24,905 bases of DNA from TC-15 sp034437275 (GCA_034437275.1 DAOTUD010000163.1:1-24905); one strand, 5' to 3'; counted from the first letter of the stretch, positions 7,671-16,176 are shown. The notes: generated from the letters alone by a model not told the origin. Numbers and translations are program-made.

Positions 7671-8240
7671 ATGTCCGACCAGCACCAACATGATGACTCC
7701 CAACGCCTGGACGAACACCTGGAGCAAAAGTCCGAAGAACAGTTCCGCCGCCAGATGCATCAGGCCGCGCGCCTGCTGTCGGCAGGCAACGGCAAAGCCG
7801 CCATCCCGCTGCTGGAGCGCTGCTACCAGATCAAGCCGGAAGATGTCGACGTGCTCACCAACCTGGGCGGCGCGTACATCCTGGCCGAAAAACATCGCTA
7901 CGCCGTGCCGGTCCTGGAAAAAGCCAGCGAACTGGCCCCCAACAACCCGGCGGTGTGGTCCAATCTGGCAGCGGCTCATCTGGGCAAGCTGGTCACCGCC
8001 ACGCGCGCCAAGCAGGACCGCGCCCTGGCCGCCTATGCGCGTGTGGTCGAACTCGACCCAGCTTACCCCAACGTCCATTACAACATGGGGCTGATCTACG
8101 TCGACCGGCGCGATTGGGACGCAGCGCACGCGGCCTTTACCCGTGCCATCGAGACCAACCCGCACGACAAAGACGCGCATACCATGCGCCAGCAAGTCGA
8201 AGACGTCCAGAACCGCCCCGATGATCCGTCCCGGAATTAA
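7671..8240 (+). CDS. Tetratricopeptide-repeat protein
   Basis: This 189-residue soluble protein opens with a charged, His/Gln-rich N terminus. About three TPR units cover residues 32-165. The clearest are the one ending LLERCYQIKPEDVDVLTNLG, a second containing AVPVLEKASELAPNNPAVWSNL, and a third containing YNMGLIYVDRRDWDAAHAAF. There is no signal peptide or enzymatic motif, so a protein-interaction role is likely and the partner is unknown. GGAGAG (7661-7666) just upstream supports the ATG at 7671 over an earlier in-frame start at 7587, which lies before the stem-loop. Confidence 0.8.
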   Translation: MSDQHQHDDSQRLDEHLEQKSEEQFRRQMHQAARLLSAGNGKAAIPLLERCYQIKPEDVDVLTNLGGAYILAEKHRYAVPVLEKASELAPNNPAVWSNLAAAHLGKLVTATRAKQDRALAAYARVVELDPAYPNVHYNMGLIYVDRRDWDAAHAAFTRAIETNPHDKDAHTMRQQVEDVQNRPDDPSRN

Positions 8241-8253
8241 GCGGGCCGATCCA

Positions 8254-8282
8254 TTGTGATGTGTTGCGCCCGCTGCTATACT
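8254..8282 (+). promoter_or_regulatory. Promoter of the acylphosphatase gene
   Basis: TTGTGA (8254-8259), a 17-bp spacer and TATACT (8277-8282) preceded by TGC, giving an extended -10. It lies 26 bp upstream of the start codon. Confidence 0.55.
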
Positions 8283-8308
8283 ATCCGCACACGAGAGGAG
8301 GCAGAACC

Positions 8309-8590
8309 ATGCCCGATAACGCCCGGCTGCACGCCATCGTGCACGGTTTCGTCCAGGGGGTAAACTTCCGCGCGAACACCCAGCGCCAAGCCAGCCATCA
8401 CCACCTGACCGGCTGGGTCAAGAACCGGTGGGACGGCACGGTCGAGGTCGTGGCCGAAGGGTCGCGCAGCGCGCTCGAGCAGTTCGAGCAGTATCTCCAT
8501 CGCGGCCCGGCAGCGGCCCAGGTCGACAAAGTGGACGCTTCCCACAGCGACGCGACAGGTGAGTTTAGCGGTTTTCACATCCGATATTAA
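8309..8590 (+). CDS. acyP: Acylphosphatase
   Basis: This is a 93-residue protein of normal family length. Acylphosphatases hydrolyse the carboxyl-phosphate bond of acyl phosphates in the cytoplasm. The signature HGFVQGVNFR (12-21) carries the substrate-binding arginine R21. GWVKNRWDGTVEVVAEG (from 35) carries the catalytic asparagine N39 and the second family motif. GAGAGGAGG precedes the ATG at 8309. The membrane protein gene follows after 11 bp, so the two share a transcript. Substrates such as acetyl phosphate or carbamoyl phosphate are possible and unproven here. Confidence 0.93.
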   Translation: MPDNARLHAIVHGFVQGVNFRANTQRQASHHHLTGWVKNRWDGTVEVVAEGSRSALEQFEQYLHRGPAAAQVDKVDASHSDATGEFSGFHIRY

Positions 8591-8601
8591 CGAGGTACGC
8601 C

Positions 8602-9924
8602 ATGCTGTCGAACCCCCATCGCCTGGCCTGGATCACCATGCTGGGCGGGTTGATGATCTTTTTCTTGCTGTGTGTGGGCACGGTGGTGTTCACGCGCTGG
8701 CTGGTGTTTGAATCCCCGACCCAGCTGAGCGTCACGCTGCACGTCGGACGCGGCACGGTCGGGCTGGCCGAGCCGAACGTCGCCGACGAAAAAGCCGTGC
8801 GCGCCAATGCCGCAGTTGGCGAACAGGACACGATCAGCACCGACAGCGATGCCCAGGGCTACCTGGCCTTCACCGATCCCTATTCCGACCAGACCATCGC
8901 CACCGTCACCCTGCACAACGACAGCATGATCACGTTGTCCAACGCCAACCGACCGCGCTTCAACCTCAGCGATAACGCCTATACGATCCGCTTGGAGGAC
9001 ATGCGCGGGCATGTCGATGTCTGGGTGCGGCCCAACCTGGACCGCGACATCCAGGTTCGCATCGAAAGCCTGCTGGGCACAGTGCGCATTGCTCACAGCG
9101 GGCAGTACATGCTGGCCAGCACCGCCAACGAGTTCCAGGCGACGGTCCGCGAAGGAACAGCTACCCTGGTCTCCGCCACCAGCCAGACCCAACACTGTGC
9201 CGCCCGCACGACCGCGCGCATCGCCGGCGATGATCTGGCGATCAGCGTTGGGCCGGCCCCGGTCGACCTGCTGGGCAACAGCACCTTCGCGCAGGCGGGC
9301 GAGTCCGACTGGCCGGTCGAGTGGGTGTGCAACTTCACCGAGTCGCCCCAATACCCCAACGCGCCCAGCGGCAACTGGGATTTCACCTCGGTCGGCGGTC
9401 ATTCGGTGATCCACATCCAGCGGATGCAGCCCGAACCCGGCCCGGGGACGACCGGCTGCCAGCAGATGTTTGGCACCAACGGGAACGGGCTGGACGTGAC
9501 TGCCTACGACAGCCTGACCCTGCGCGTCACCATGCGCATCCACCACCAGCAGCTCAGCGCGTGCGGCGTAGATGGCAGCGAGTGCCCGGTCATGCTCTAC
9601 ATCAAGTTTGGCGACCAGAACGGCAACGAACGCGAATGGTATCACGGCTTATACGCCGACTATACCCCCGGCCTGGGGATGACGATCTGCGACTCGTGCC
9701 TGGTGGCGCATGACCGCATCAACAAAGACACGTGGTACACCTACGAGAAAGACCTCACCAACCTGCCGGTCGACTGGCGTCCAGCGATGATCGAAACCAT
9801 CGAATTCAGCGCCAAAGGCCACCAGGTCGAAGTCATCATCGACGAAGTGTCACTGTTGGCCTCGCCGGTAACCGAGCCGATCACCGAGTCGGCCACCGAG
9901 GCGCAGGTGCGCCCGGCCTCGTGA
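8602..9924 (+). CDS. FecR-type membrane protein with C-terminal beta-sandwich region
   Basis: This 440-residue protein has one N-terminal membrane span (about 10-34) and a large extracytoplasmic part. Residues about 45-210 look like a FecR-type beta region: VGRGTVGLAEP, an alternating hydrophobic pattern through RIESLLGTVRIA, and EFQATVREGTATL. Residues about 225-425 (LLGNSTFAQAGESDWPVEW through VEVIIDEVSLLA) have the look of a carbohydrate-binding-like beta-sandwich. This part has several Cys (for example CQQM, CGVDGSEC and CDSC) that could form disulfides. Classical FecR partners with a FecI sigma factor; none is here. The short cytoplasmic tail also lacks the usual anti-sigma region, so an envelope or glycan-binding role is more likely. 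GAGGT precedes the ATG. Confidence 0.65.
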   Translation: MLSNPHRLAWITMLGGLMIFFLLCVGTVVFTRWLVFESPTQLSVTLHVGRGTVGLAEPNVADEKAVRANAAVGEQDTISTDSDAQGYLAFTDPYSDQTIATVTLHNDSMITLSNANRPRFNLSDNAYTIRLEDMRGHVDVWVRPNLDRDIQVRIESLLGTVRIAHSGQYMLASTANEFQATVREGTATLVSATSQTQHCAARTTARIAGDDLAISVGPAPVDLLGNSTFAQAGESDWPVEWVCNFTESPQYPNAPSGNWDFTSVGGHSVIHIQRMQPEPGPGTTGCQQMFGTNGNGLDVTAYDSLTLRVTMRIHHQQLSACGVDGSECPVMLYIKFGDQNGNEREWYHGLYADYTPGLGMTICDSCLVAHDRINKDTWYTYEKDLTNLPVDWRPAMIETIEFSAKGHQVEVIIDEVSLLASPVTEPITESATEAQVRPAS

Positions 9925-9927
9925 ACA

Positions 9928-9956
9928 TTGCCCGCCGATTCTGGCCGTGCTATACT
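9928..9956 (+). promoter_or_regulatory. Promoter of the double zinc-ribbon gene
   Basis: TTGCCC (9928-9933), a 17-bp spacer and TATACT (9951-9956) preceded by TGC. The architecture matches the acylphosphatase promoter, including the same extended -10. It starts 4 bp after the preceding stop codon. Confidence 0.55.
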
Positions 9957-9993
9957 CCGCGGGTACCGGATTCTGCCACAACTGGAGTGGGGC

Positions 9994-10566
9994 ATGACGC
10001 TTGAGCAAGATACGATTAACAACATCCTTCTAGTTCTCATCACCGGGACCGGTGCAGTCGTTTCGGCGATCTGGCTGGGGCTGGTCCTCTGGACGTGGCG
10101 CGACATGCGGCTGCGTTCGCGCGACAGCATGGCCCAGATCGCCGCTGCGCTGATGGTCGCCGTGTTGGGCATCTTTGGCATCATCATCTACGTGATGCTG
10201 CGCCCGTCCGAAACGCTCACCGAAGCCTACGAGCGCTCGCTGGAAGAAGAAGCGCTGCTGCAAAATATCGAAGAAAAACCGGTCTGTCCCGGCTGCGGGC
10301 GACCCGTGCAGAACGACTGGCAGGTGTGCCCCTTCTGCCATACCAAGCTCAAAAAGCCGTGCGTCAAGTGTGGGCAGATGCTCGACCTGACCTGGAACCT
10401 GTGCCCGTACTGCGCCACCAGCCAGCTCGACCACGACGCGCCGCAAGCGGCCCCGGCACCTCGCCGCCGGAGTGTCGCCGCGCAGTTAGGGTCGTCCCCT
10501 GCCCCGCCGCCGGGATACGATGACGAGAGCGATACGGTCGAGTTCATTGAGGATGAAGATTATTAG
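9994..10566 (+). CDS. Two-span membrane protein with double zinc ribbon
   Basis: This 190-residue protein has two membrane spans (about 11-33 and 47-69). They are followed by an acidic helix (EAYERSLEEEALLQNIEE) and a double zinc ribbon with Cys 98, 101, 112, 115 and Cys 123, 126, 137, 140. Each ribbon is CxxC-x10-CxxC. The tail is Pro/Ala-rich and ends in an acidic stretch (ESDTVEFIEDEDY). Both ribbons and the tail should face the cytoplasm. The function is unknown; double zinc ribbons usually bind proteins or nucleic acids. I chose ATG 9994 because GGAGTGGGG lies immediately upstream and the promoter at 9928-9956 precludes a longer form. The WD40 gene follows after 14 bp. Confidence 0.75.
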   Translation: MTLEQDTINNILLVLITGTGAVVSAIWLGLVLWTWRDMRLRSRDSMAQIAAALMVAVLGIFGIIIYVMLRPSETLTEAYERSLEEEALLQNIEEKPVCPGCGRPVQNDWQVCPFCHTKLKKPCVKCGQMLDLTWNLCPYCATSQLDHDAPQAAPAPRRRSVAAQLGSSPAPPPGYDDESDTVEFIEDEDY

Positions 10567-10580
10567 GAGATAGACGCGCT

Positions 10581-12317
10581 ATGCTCAAACGCCTGGCCTT
10601 GCTGCTGTTGATCGGTTTGCTCGCGCTGCCCGGAGGACTGTACGCACAAGGCAGCCCGCCCCAGGAGCTTTACGACGCCCTCGACGACCTGAGCCGCCGC
10701 GTGGGGGTGACCCTCACGCTGGGCGATCTGCGCGCCTGGAACTGGGAACAGGCCGCCTATCCCGATGCCAGCCTGGGCTGCCCGCAGCCCGACCAGGATT
10801 ACGCCCAGGTAGTGACGGTCGGCTACCGCTTCGTGTTCAATTACGAAGGTGCGACCTATGATTACCGCGCTGCGCGGGACAGTGACGTGCTGTTCCTGTG
10901 TTCCGGCCCGCCGACCGCCCCCACCGTCAGCACAACGCCCACCGCCCGCCCCAGCACGCCCACCCCCGACGACACCGGCCCGGCAAATACCGGCACCGGG
11001 CGCAGCGTGTGCGCCGGCGCGATGGACACCCAACTGGCGACCGGCGTCCCGGCCCGCGCGCGTGATAACGGCATCCCGAAAAACGTGCGCAGCCAGCCCG
11101 GCGTCGGTAGCGCACAGGTCGGGCAGGTTCCCGCTGGCGCGTTGGTGCAGATCGTGGGCGGGCCGCAGTGCGCCGACGGCATGGTCTGGTGGCAGATCAA
11201 CATGAATGGGCTGATCGGCTGGGTCGCCGAAGGGCAGTACGGCGTCTACTGGTTCAGCCCCGCCGAAACCACGAGTGCCGCCCCGGTCACCGGCAGCGGG
11301 GACAGCAGCGCCCCGGCCCCACAGCCCGACTACCCCGGCATTCCAGCCCAACCGCAGCCCATCACTGCCGACAACGCCGCCGCGCTGGTGCGCTTCGTCG
11401 ATCTGCCGCTGGACGAAGCTATCACCGGTCTGGGCTGGTCCCCGGACGGGCAAACCCTCGGCGCGACCGGGCAGGCCGGCATCTGGCTGTATAATGTGGC
11501 CGATCTGAATCGCGGCCAGCCGCCGCGCTTGCTGCAAATCCCCAACGGCCCGGTGAACGATATCGCGTTCAGTTCAGACCAGGCCACGATGGCCACCGCC
11601 CATGCGGACGGCACCGTTCGCATCTGGGACATTGAAACCGGGGGACAGCGTGCCGTGCTGCGCGGGCCGGACGAACCCGTGCTGAGCGTGGCCTTCAACC
11701 CGGACAGCACGCTGCTGGCGGCGGCGGGCGGCAGTGAGTCGGATTACGCGGTGCGGCTGTGGGATATCGCGGGGCAGTCGCCCAGTACCGTGCTGGAGGG
11801 ACACAGCGCACCGGTCAACACGCTGACATTCAGCGCTGACGGCACGCTGCTGGCCTCCGGTGGAGAGGATACGACCGTGCGGCTGTGGGACGTGGTGAGC
11901 GGTACCCCGGCGCTGGTGCTGGAAGGGCACAGCGCGCCGGCCCTGGCGCTCACCTTCAGCGTGGACGGGGCACAGTTGGCCTCGGCAGGCGCGGACGGCA
12001 TGATCATGTTGTGGGATATTGCCAGCGGCAGCGCCGTGACGCTGCCCGGCCACACCGACGCGATCACCAGCCTCGCGCTGACGCCCGGCGGCAGCCTGCT
12101 GGCTTCCGGCGGAGGGACGCTGCCCGATCCCGCCGACAACACGATCCGCCTGTGGAACACGGCCACCAGCGAACCGATCGCATTCGTCGAGAACTACGGC
12201 ACCACGCCCACCATCGCCGTGCAGGAACTCGTCTTCAACCCGGCGGGCACGCTGCTCGCCTTCGCCACCACTGACGGGCAGACCAGCACCGTGCGCGTGT
12301 GGGGCGTCGCGCCATAG
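10581..12317 (+). CDS. Secreted SH3/WD40 beta-propeller protein
   Basis: This 578-residue protein begins with a signal peptide (about 1-22, ending LYA-Q). Residues 25-108 form a module with YPDASLGCPQP and VLFLCSG; C67 and C107 could be disulfide-bonded. A Thr/Pro linker (110-135) leads to an SH3-like domain (about 148-222, VRSQPGVGSAQVGQVPAGALV and GWVAEGQYGVYW). After a second linker, residues 271-578 hold seven WD40 repeats ending in WLYNV, RIWDI, RLWDI, RLWDV, MLWDI, RLWNT and RVWGV. Seven blades would close a single propeller. SH3 domains of this kind can bind cell-wall or surface polymers; the propeller is a binding platform. AGGAGA precedes the ATG. Confidence 0.85.
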   Translation: MLKRLALLLLIGLLALPGGLYAQGSPPQELYDALDDLSRRVGVTLTLGDLRAWNWEQAAYPDASLGCPQPDQDYAQVVTVGYRFVFNYEGATYDYRAARDSDVLFLCSGPPTAPTVSTTPTARPSTPTPDDTGPANTGTGRSVCAGAMDTQLATGVPARARDNGIPKNVRSQPGVGSAQVGQVPAGALVQIVGGPQCADGMVWWQINMNGLIGWVAEGQYGVYWFSPAETTSAAPVTGSGDSSAPAPQPDYPGIPAQPQPITADNAAALVRFVDLPLDEAITGLGWSPDGQTLGATGQAGIWLYNVADLNRGQPPRLLQIPNGPVNDIAFSSDQATMATAHADGTVRIWDIETGGQRAVLRGPDEPVLSVAFNPDSTLLAAAGGSESDYAVRLWDIAGQSPSTVLEGHSAPVNTLTFSADGTLLASGGEDTTVRLWDVVSGTPALVLEGHSAPALALTFSVDGAQLASAGADGMIMLWDIASGSAVTLPGHTDAITSLALTPGGSLLASGGGTLPDPADNTIRLWNTATSEPIAFVENYGTTPTIAVQELVFNPAGTLLAFATTDGQTSTVRVWGVAP

Positions 12318-12341
12318 ACTGGCGCGTCACTACAACCGCCA

Positions 12342-13247
12342 CTATAGCAAAAACGACAACAGCACGCTCAGCGTCGCCATGCTGAGCAGCGTGCTGGTCA
12401 GGATCGTCGAGGTGACGAATTCCGCATCGCTGCCGAACTCGGTCGCCAGCACGCCGCTGATCACGGCGGTGGGCATCGCCGACTGCACCAGCGCCACGTC
12501 GCGCGTCACGCCGGACATGCCGAACAGCAGCACCAGCAGCAGCGCGATCAACGGCGCGACGATCAGCCGCATCCCCGACGCCATCAGGATCGGGCCGAAG
12601 TGGTTGCGCTGGATCGACGCCCGCGACAGTTGAATCCCCAGCACGACGAGCATGGTCGGGATCGCCGCATCGCTGAGAATCGATATTGCGCGGTCCAGCG
12701 GCACCGGGATATCGACCCCGCTGGCGTTGATCCCCAGGCCCAACACCGCCGCATAGGGCAGCGGCACCAAGAACACATTGACCAGCGCCCGCCGCGCCGA
12801 CGCCGACCCCAGCGACGCCAGGTAGACGCCCAGCGTGTTGGACACCACCACTGTCGCCACGAAGAAGATCAGCGCGCGCTCCTCGCCCTGGATGCCGAAC
12901 GCAAATTCGTTCAGCGGGATGCCGTAGTTGCCCGCGTTGATCAGCACCGAACTGAGGATAAAGGCGCTGGCCAGCCGGCGCTCGAAGCGGGCGATGTGCG
13001 CCACCCCCCACGCCACCAGCGCCACCCCGATCATCATCAGCACGGCCACAGCCATCAACTTCCCGGCTTCCCCGGCCTTCATGTCGGAGTTAGCCAGCCC
13101 ATCCAGCACCAGGAACGGCGTAAACAGGTAGACCACCAGCCGCGACAGGCCGCGTGGGTCCGGCTTGAGCGTGCGGTCGACCAGGAACGAGATGCCGATC
13201 ATGATGAAGATCGGGGCAATAATGTTGTATGCTATCTCACCGAACAT
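12342..13247 (-). CDS. AEC-family transporter (auxin efflux carrier type)
   Basis: This 301-residue protein is hydrophobic throughout, with about ten predicted membrane spans. The N-terminal pattern (AYNIIAPIFIMIGISFLVDR, then SRLVVYLFTPFLVLDGLANS) and the central NAGNYGIPLNEFAFG with its N-x-G-x-x-G element are typical of the AEC/PIN-like permease family. Bacterial members move malate, malonate or other small carboxylates. The gene begins 6 bp after the pyruvate kinase stop, so it is co-transcribed with pyk. That suggests an organic-acid substrate from central metabolism, which is inference. It converges on the WD40 gene with a 24-bp gap and no obvious terminator. Confidence 0.85.
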   Translation of the reverse strand: MFGEIAYNIIAPIFIMIGISFLVDRTLKPDPRGLSRLVVYLFTPFLVLDGLANSDMKAGEAGKLMAVAVLMMIGVALVAWGVAHIARFERRLASAFILSSVLINAGNYGIPLNEFAFGIQGEERALIFFVATVVVSNTLGVYLASLGSASARRALVNVFLVPLPYAAVLGLGINASGVDIPVPLDRAISILSDAAIPTMLVVLGIQLSRASIQRNHFGPILMASGMRLIVAPLIALLLVLLFGMSGVTRDVALVQSAMPTAVISGVLATEFGSDAEFVTSTILTSTLLSMATLSVLLSFLL

Positions 13248-13253
13248 AACGGC

Positions 13254-14735
13254 CTACATCTCGACCAGGTCTTCGACCGTCAGCACCTTCAGGAAATTGG
13301 TCTGTCCGCCGATGCCAAACGGCACGCCGCCGATGATCACCATCAGGTCGTCGGCCTCCACGCGCCCGGCTTCGCGCGCCGTTTCGACCACCACCTCGAT
13401 CATCTCGTCGATGGTCTTGAATTCATCGACCAGCACCGGCGTCACGCCCCAGATCAGCGCCAGCCGGTTGTACGTGGTCGGGTTGGGCGTCGCTGCCAGG
13501 ATCGGCGTATTCGGGCGTTCGCGGGCCACACGCCGCGCAGTATAGCCGGACCACGTCCCGGCCACGATCAGGCGCGCGCCGAGCAGTTCCGCGACCTCGA
13601 CCGTCACATGGCTGATCGCGGCGGGCACCGTGCGCCGCTTTTCGACGCGCAGCGCATCCAGCGCCAGCCGGCTGGTGTGCAATTCCTCGTGCTCTTCCAG
13701 ATACTGCTCGGCAATGTGCGCGATGCGCGTCATCATCTCGACGGCTTGCAACGGGTACTTCCCGATGGCCGTTTCGCCGGACAGCATCACGGCGTCCGTG
13801 CCGTCAAAGATCGCGTTGGCGACGTCGGTGGCTTCGGCGCGCGTTGGGCGGGGATTCTCGATCATGCTGTTGAGCATCTGCGTCGCAGTGATGACCGGTT
13901 TCCCGGCGCGGTTGCAGTGTTGGATGATGTCCTTCTGGTGGACCGGCACCCGTTCCGCCGGAGTCTCCACACCTAGATCGCCGCGCGCGACCATGATCCC
14001 GTCCGACTGTTCGAGGATCGCCTCGAAGTTAGCGAGGGCCTCTGCCTTCTCGATCTTGGCGATCAGCGCCGCGTCGCCCTGCATGTGGCGCATCAACCAG
14101 CGCAGCTCGCGCATATCGTCCGCCGAGCGCACAAACGACATGGCGACGTAGTCCACATTGTGCTTCAGGGCAAAGCGCAAATGCTCGCGGTCCTGCTCGG
14201 TGATCGACGACAGGCTCAGGTTGCTGTCCGGCACGCTGACGCCCTTGTGCGAAAACAGCGGCCCCCCAGTCACCACGTCACACACCACATCGCCGCCGCG
14301 CAGGTTTTTGACCACCAGTTCGAGCTGCCCGTCATCCAGCAGCAGCCGTTCGCCTGTACTCAGATCGCGCAAGACGTCCGGGTGTGGCATCGGCACCAGA
14401 AACATATCGTCGGGGTCAAGCTCCTCGCGGGCTGTCAGCGTGAGTTCATCGCCCTCGGTCAGGTCCAGCGGCTCCTGCGTGAGTTCGCCCAGCCGCAGCT
14501 TCGGCCCGGGCAGGTCACCCAGCACAGCCACAACGGTGTTCTCCTCGTGCGCCAGGCGGCGAATGTTGGCGATGTTGCGCGCGTGGGTTTCATGATCGCC
14601 ATGGCTGAAGTTGATACGCGCCACGTCCATCCCCGCCCGGATCATGGCCCGCAGCATCCCTTTGTCCTGAGAAGCCGGGCCAATCGTGGCGACGATCTTG
14701 GTGCGTTTGAAATGGTCTACGGTCGTGGGGTCCAT
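13254..14735 (-). CDS. pyk: Pyruvate kinase
   Basis: This 493-residue cytoplasmic enzyme converts phosphoenolpyruvate and ADP to pyruvate and ATP. The N-terminal TKIVATIGPAS is at 12-22. ARINFSHGDHETH (39-51) contains R40, N42 and S44. The catalytic block AKIEKAEAL (226-234) carries K227 and E229, with metal ligand D253 in GIMVARGDLGVE. ITATQMLNSM and the DGTDAVMLSGETAIG segment complete the barrel. The B domain is present (about 80-175), and a C-terminal allosteric domain spans about 360-470. AGGAGC lies just upstream of the ATG. The gene sits downstream of the eno terminator and leads directly into the AEC transporter gene. Confidence 0.97.
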   Translation of the reverse strand: MDPTTVDHFKRTKIVATIGPASQDKGMLRAMIRAGMDVARINFSHGDHETHARNIANIRRLAHEENTVVAVLGDLPGPKLRLGELTQEPLDLTEGDELTLTAREELDPDDMFLVPMPHPDVLRDLSTGERLLLDDGQLELVVKNLRGGDVVCDVVTGGPLFSHKGVSVPDSNLSLSSITEQDREHLRFALKHNVDYVAMSFVRSADDMRELRWLMRHMQGDAALIAKIEKAEALANFEAILEQSDGIMVARGDLGVETPAERVPVHQKDIIQHCNRAGKPVITATQMLNSMIENPRPTRAEATDVANAIFDGTDAVMLSGETAIGKYPLQAVEMMTRIAHIAEQYLEEHEELHTSRLALDALRVEKRRTVPAAISHVTVEVAELLGARLIVAGTWSGYTARRVARERPNTPILAATPNPTTYNRLALIWGVTPVLVDEFKTIDEMIEVVVETAREAGRVEADDLMVIIGGVPFGIGGQTNFLKVLTVEDLVEM

Positions 14736-14780
14736 CGGTTGCTCCTCGCTCCTCTTTTTGCCTGAGACTTCTGGGCTGGG

Positions 14781-14825
14781 AAAAATAGCAAGCCTGGGGA
14801 GTGTCGTATCACCCCGCCCAGGCTT
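14781..14825 (-). terminator. Intrinsic terminator of eno
   Basis: On the minus strand, AAGCCTGGG (14825-14817) pairs perfectly with CCCAGGCTT (14798-14790). An inner GTG/CAC pair extends the stem, and GCTATTTTT follows. It lies 33 bp past the eno stop. Read-through could still feed pyk; the 45 bp left before pyk shows no convincing promoter. Confidence 0.85.
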
Positions 14826-14857
14826 GTAGCGTTCACATGATCGCGCGTCGCGTGGTC

Positions 14858-16150
14858 TTATCGCGAGCGGTCGATGTTGGGGAAAGCGTCAGCACCGGCA
14901 TATTGGGCCGAACTCCCCAGGTCTTCTTCGATGCGCAGCAGTTGGTTGTACTTGGCGATGCGGTCGGAACGTGCCGGAGCACCAGTCTTGATCTGCCCGG
15001 CGTTCAACGCGACCACCAGGTCGGCAATCGTGGCGTCTTCGGTTTCGCCGCTGCGATGGCTGACGACCACCGTCCAGTTATGCTTCTGGCTGAGGCGGCT
15101 GGCAGCAAAGGACTCGGTCAGTGTGCCGATCTGGTTGACCTTGCACAGCAGCGAGTTGCACGCCTTAAGGTCAATCGCCTTCTTGACGCGCTCGGTGTTG
15201 GTCACCAGGAAGTCATCGCCGACCAACTGCACCTTGTCGCCGGTCTTCTCGGTGAGCAGCACCCAGTTGTCCCAGTCGTTCTCGTCCAGGCCATCCTCCA
15301 GCGAGATGATCGGGTATTTGTCGATCCAGTCCGCCCAGAAGTCGACCATTTCCGCGCCGGTCAGCTTGCGGCCTTCTTTGGCCAGCACGTACTTTCCGTC
15401 CTCATAAATCTCGCTCACCGCCGGGTCGAGCGCGATGAAGATCTGCTCGCCGGGCTTGTAACCGGCCTTCTCGATGGCCTCCAGGATCACCTCGATCGCG
15501 CCCTCGTTGCTGCCCAGGCTGGGCGCAAAACCGCCCTCATCGCCGACCGTCGTCCGGTAGCCCTTGCCGGCCAGGACCTTCTTCAGGCTCTGGTAGATCT
15601 CCGTGCCCCAGCGCAGCGCCTCGCGGAAGCTCTCCGCGCCGACCGGCATAACCATAAATTCCTGGAAATCCGTGCTGTCGGCGGCGTGCTTGCCCCCGTT
15701 GAGGATGTTCATCATCGGCACCGGCAGCGTGTGCGCGTACACCCCGCCGAGATAGCGGTACAGCGGCAGCCCGAGGCTGTCGGCGGCGGCGTGGGCCGCG
15801 GCCAGCGACGCGCCAAGAATCGCGTTCGCGCCTAGCTTGCCTTTGTTGGGCGTGCCGTCCAGGTCGATCAACATCTCGTCGATGGCTTTCTGCTCGGTCG
15901 CATCCCAGCCGACCAACGCCTCAGCAATCGGGCCGTTAATGTTCTCGACCGCCTGCAAGACGCCTTTGCCGCCGTAGCGCTTCGTGTCGCCATCGCGCAT
16001 CTCAACCGCTTCATGCTCGCCGGTGCTGGCCCCGCTGGGCACAATCGCCCGGCCCCAGCCGCCATCCGCCAGCCCGATTTCAACTTCAACCGTCGGATTG
16101 CCGCGTGAATCAAGAATCTCGCGCCCGACAACTGCTTCAATAATCGACAT
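14858..16150 (-). CDS. eno: Enolase
   Basis: This 430-residue cytoplasmic enzyme interconverts 2-phosphoglycerate and phosphoenolpyruvate with magnesium. The N-terminal REILDSRGNPTVEV, the flexible loop VPSGASTGEHE (38-48), MMNILNGGKHA and the family signature LLCKVNQIGTLTES are all present. The C-terminal SHRSGETEDATIADL followed by GQIKTGAPARSDR is complete. Length is that of typical bacterial enolases. I chose the ATG at 16148-16150; GAGGAGAG lies about 10 nt upstream, and an earlier in-frame ATG at 16168 overlaps that ribosome site. Terminators flank it on both sides, so it is likely its own transcription unit with a promoter inside 16151-16227. Confidence 0.98.
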   Translation of the reverse strand: MSIIEAVVGREILDSRGNPTVEVEIGLADGGWGRAIVPSGASTGEHEAVEMRDGDTKRYGGKGVLQAVENINGPIAEALVGWDATEQKAIDEMLIDLDGTPNKGKLGANAILGASLAAAHAAADSLGLPLYRYLGGVYAHTLPVPMMNILNGGKHAADSTDFQEFMVMPVGAESFREALRWGTEIYQSLKKVLAGKGYRTTVGDEGGFAPSLGSNEGAIEVILEAIEKAGYKPGEQIFIALDPAVSEIYEDGKYVLAKEGRKLTGAEMVDFWADWIDKYPIISLEDGLDENDWDNWVLLTEKTGDKVQLVGDDFLVTNTERVKKAIDLKACNSLLCKVNQIGTLTESFAASRLSQKHNWTVVVSHRSGETEDATIADLVVALNAGQIKTGAPARSDRIAKYNQLLRIEEDLGSSAQYAGADAFPNIDRSR

Positions 16151-16176
16151 CGTTTTGACTCTCCTCATGACTCAAC

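Noticed and set aside
11489..11494. TATAAT inside the WD40 gene
   Set aside because: It is within coding sequence (Tyr-Asn codons) and has no convincing -35 or downstream gene start.
12318..12341. Short TGGCG/CGCCA inverted repeat between the WD40 and AEC genes
   Set aside because: The stem has only 5 bp, the loop is long, and there is no T run on either strand; too weak to call a terminator.
12600..13976. A 458-codon + strand frame opposite the AEC transporter and pyruvate kinase genes
   Set aside because: It is antisense to two recognised genes and its composition is dominated by His, Arg, Gln and Asp.
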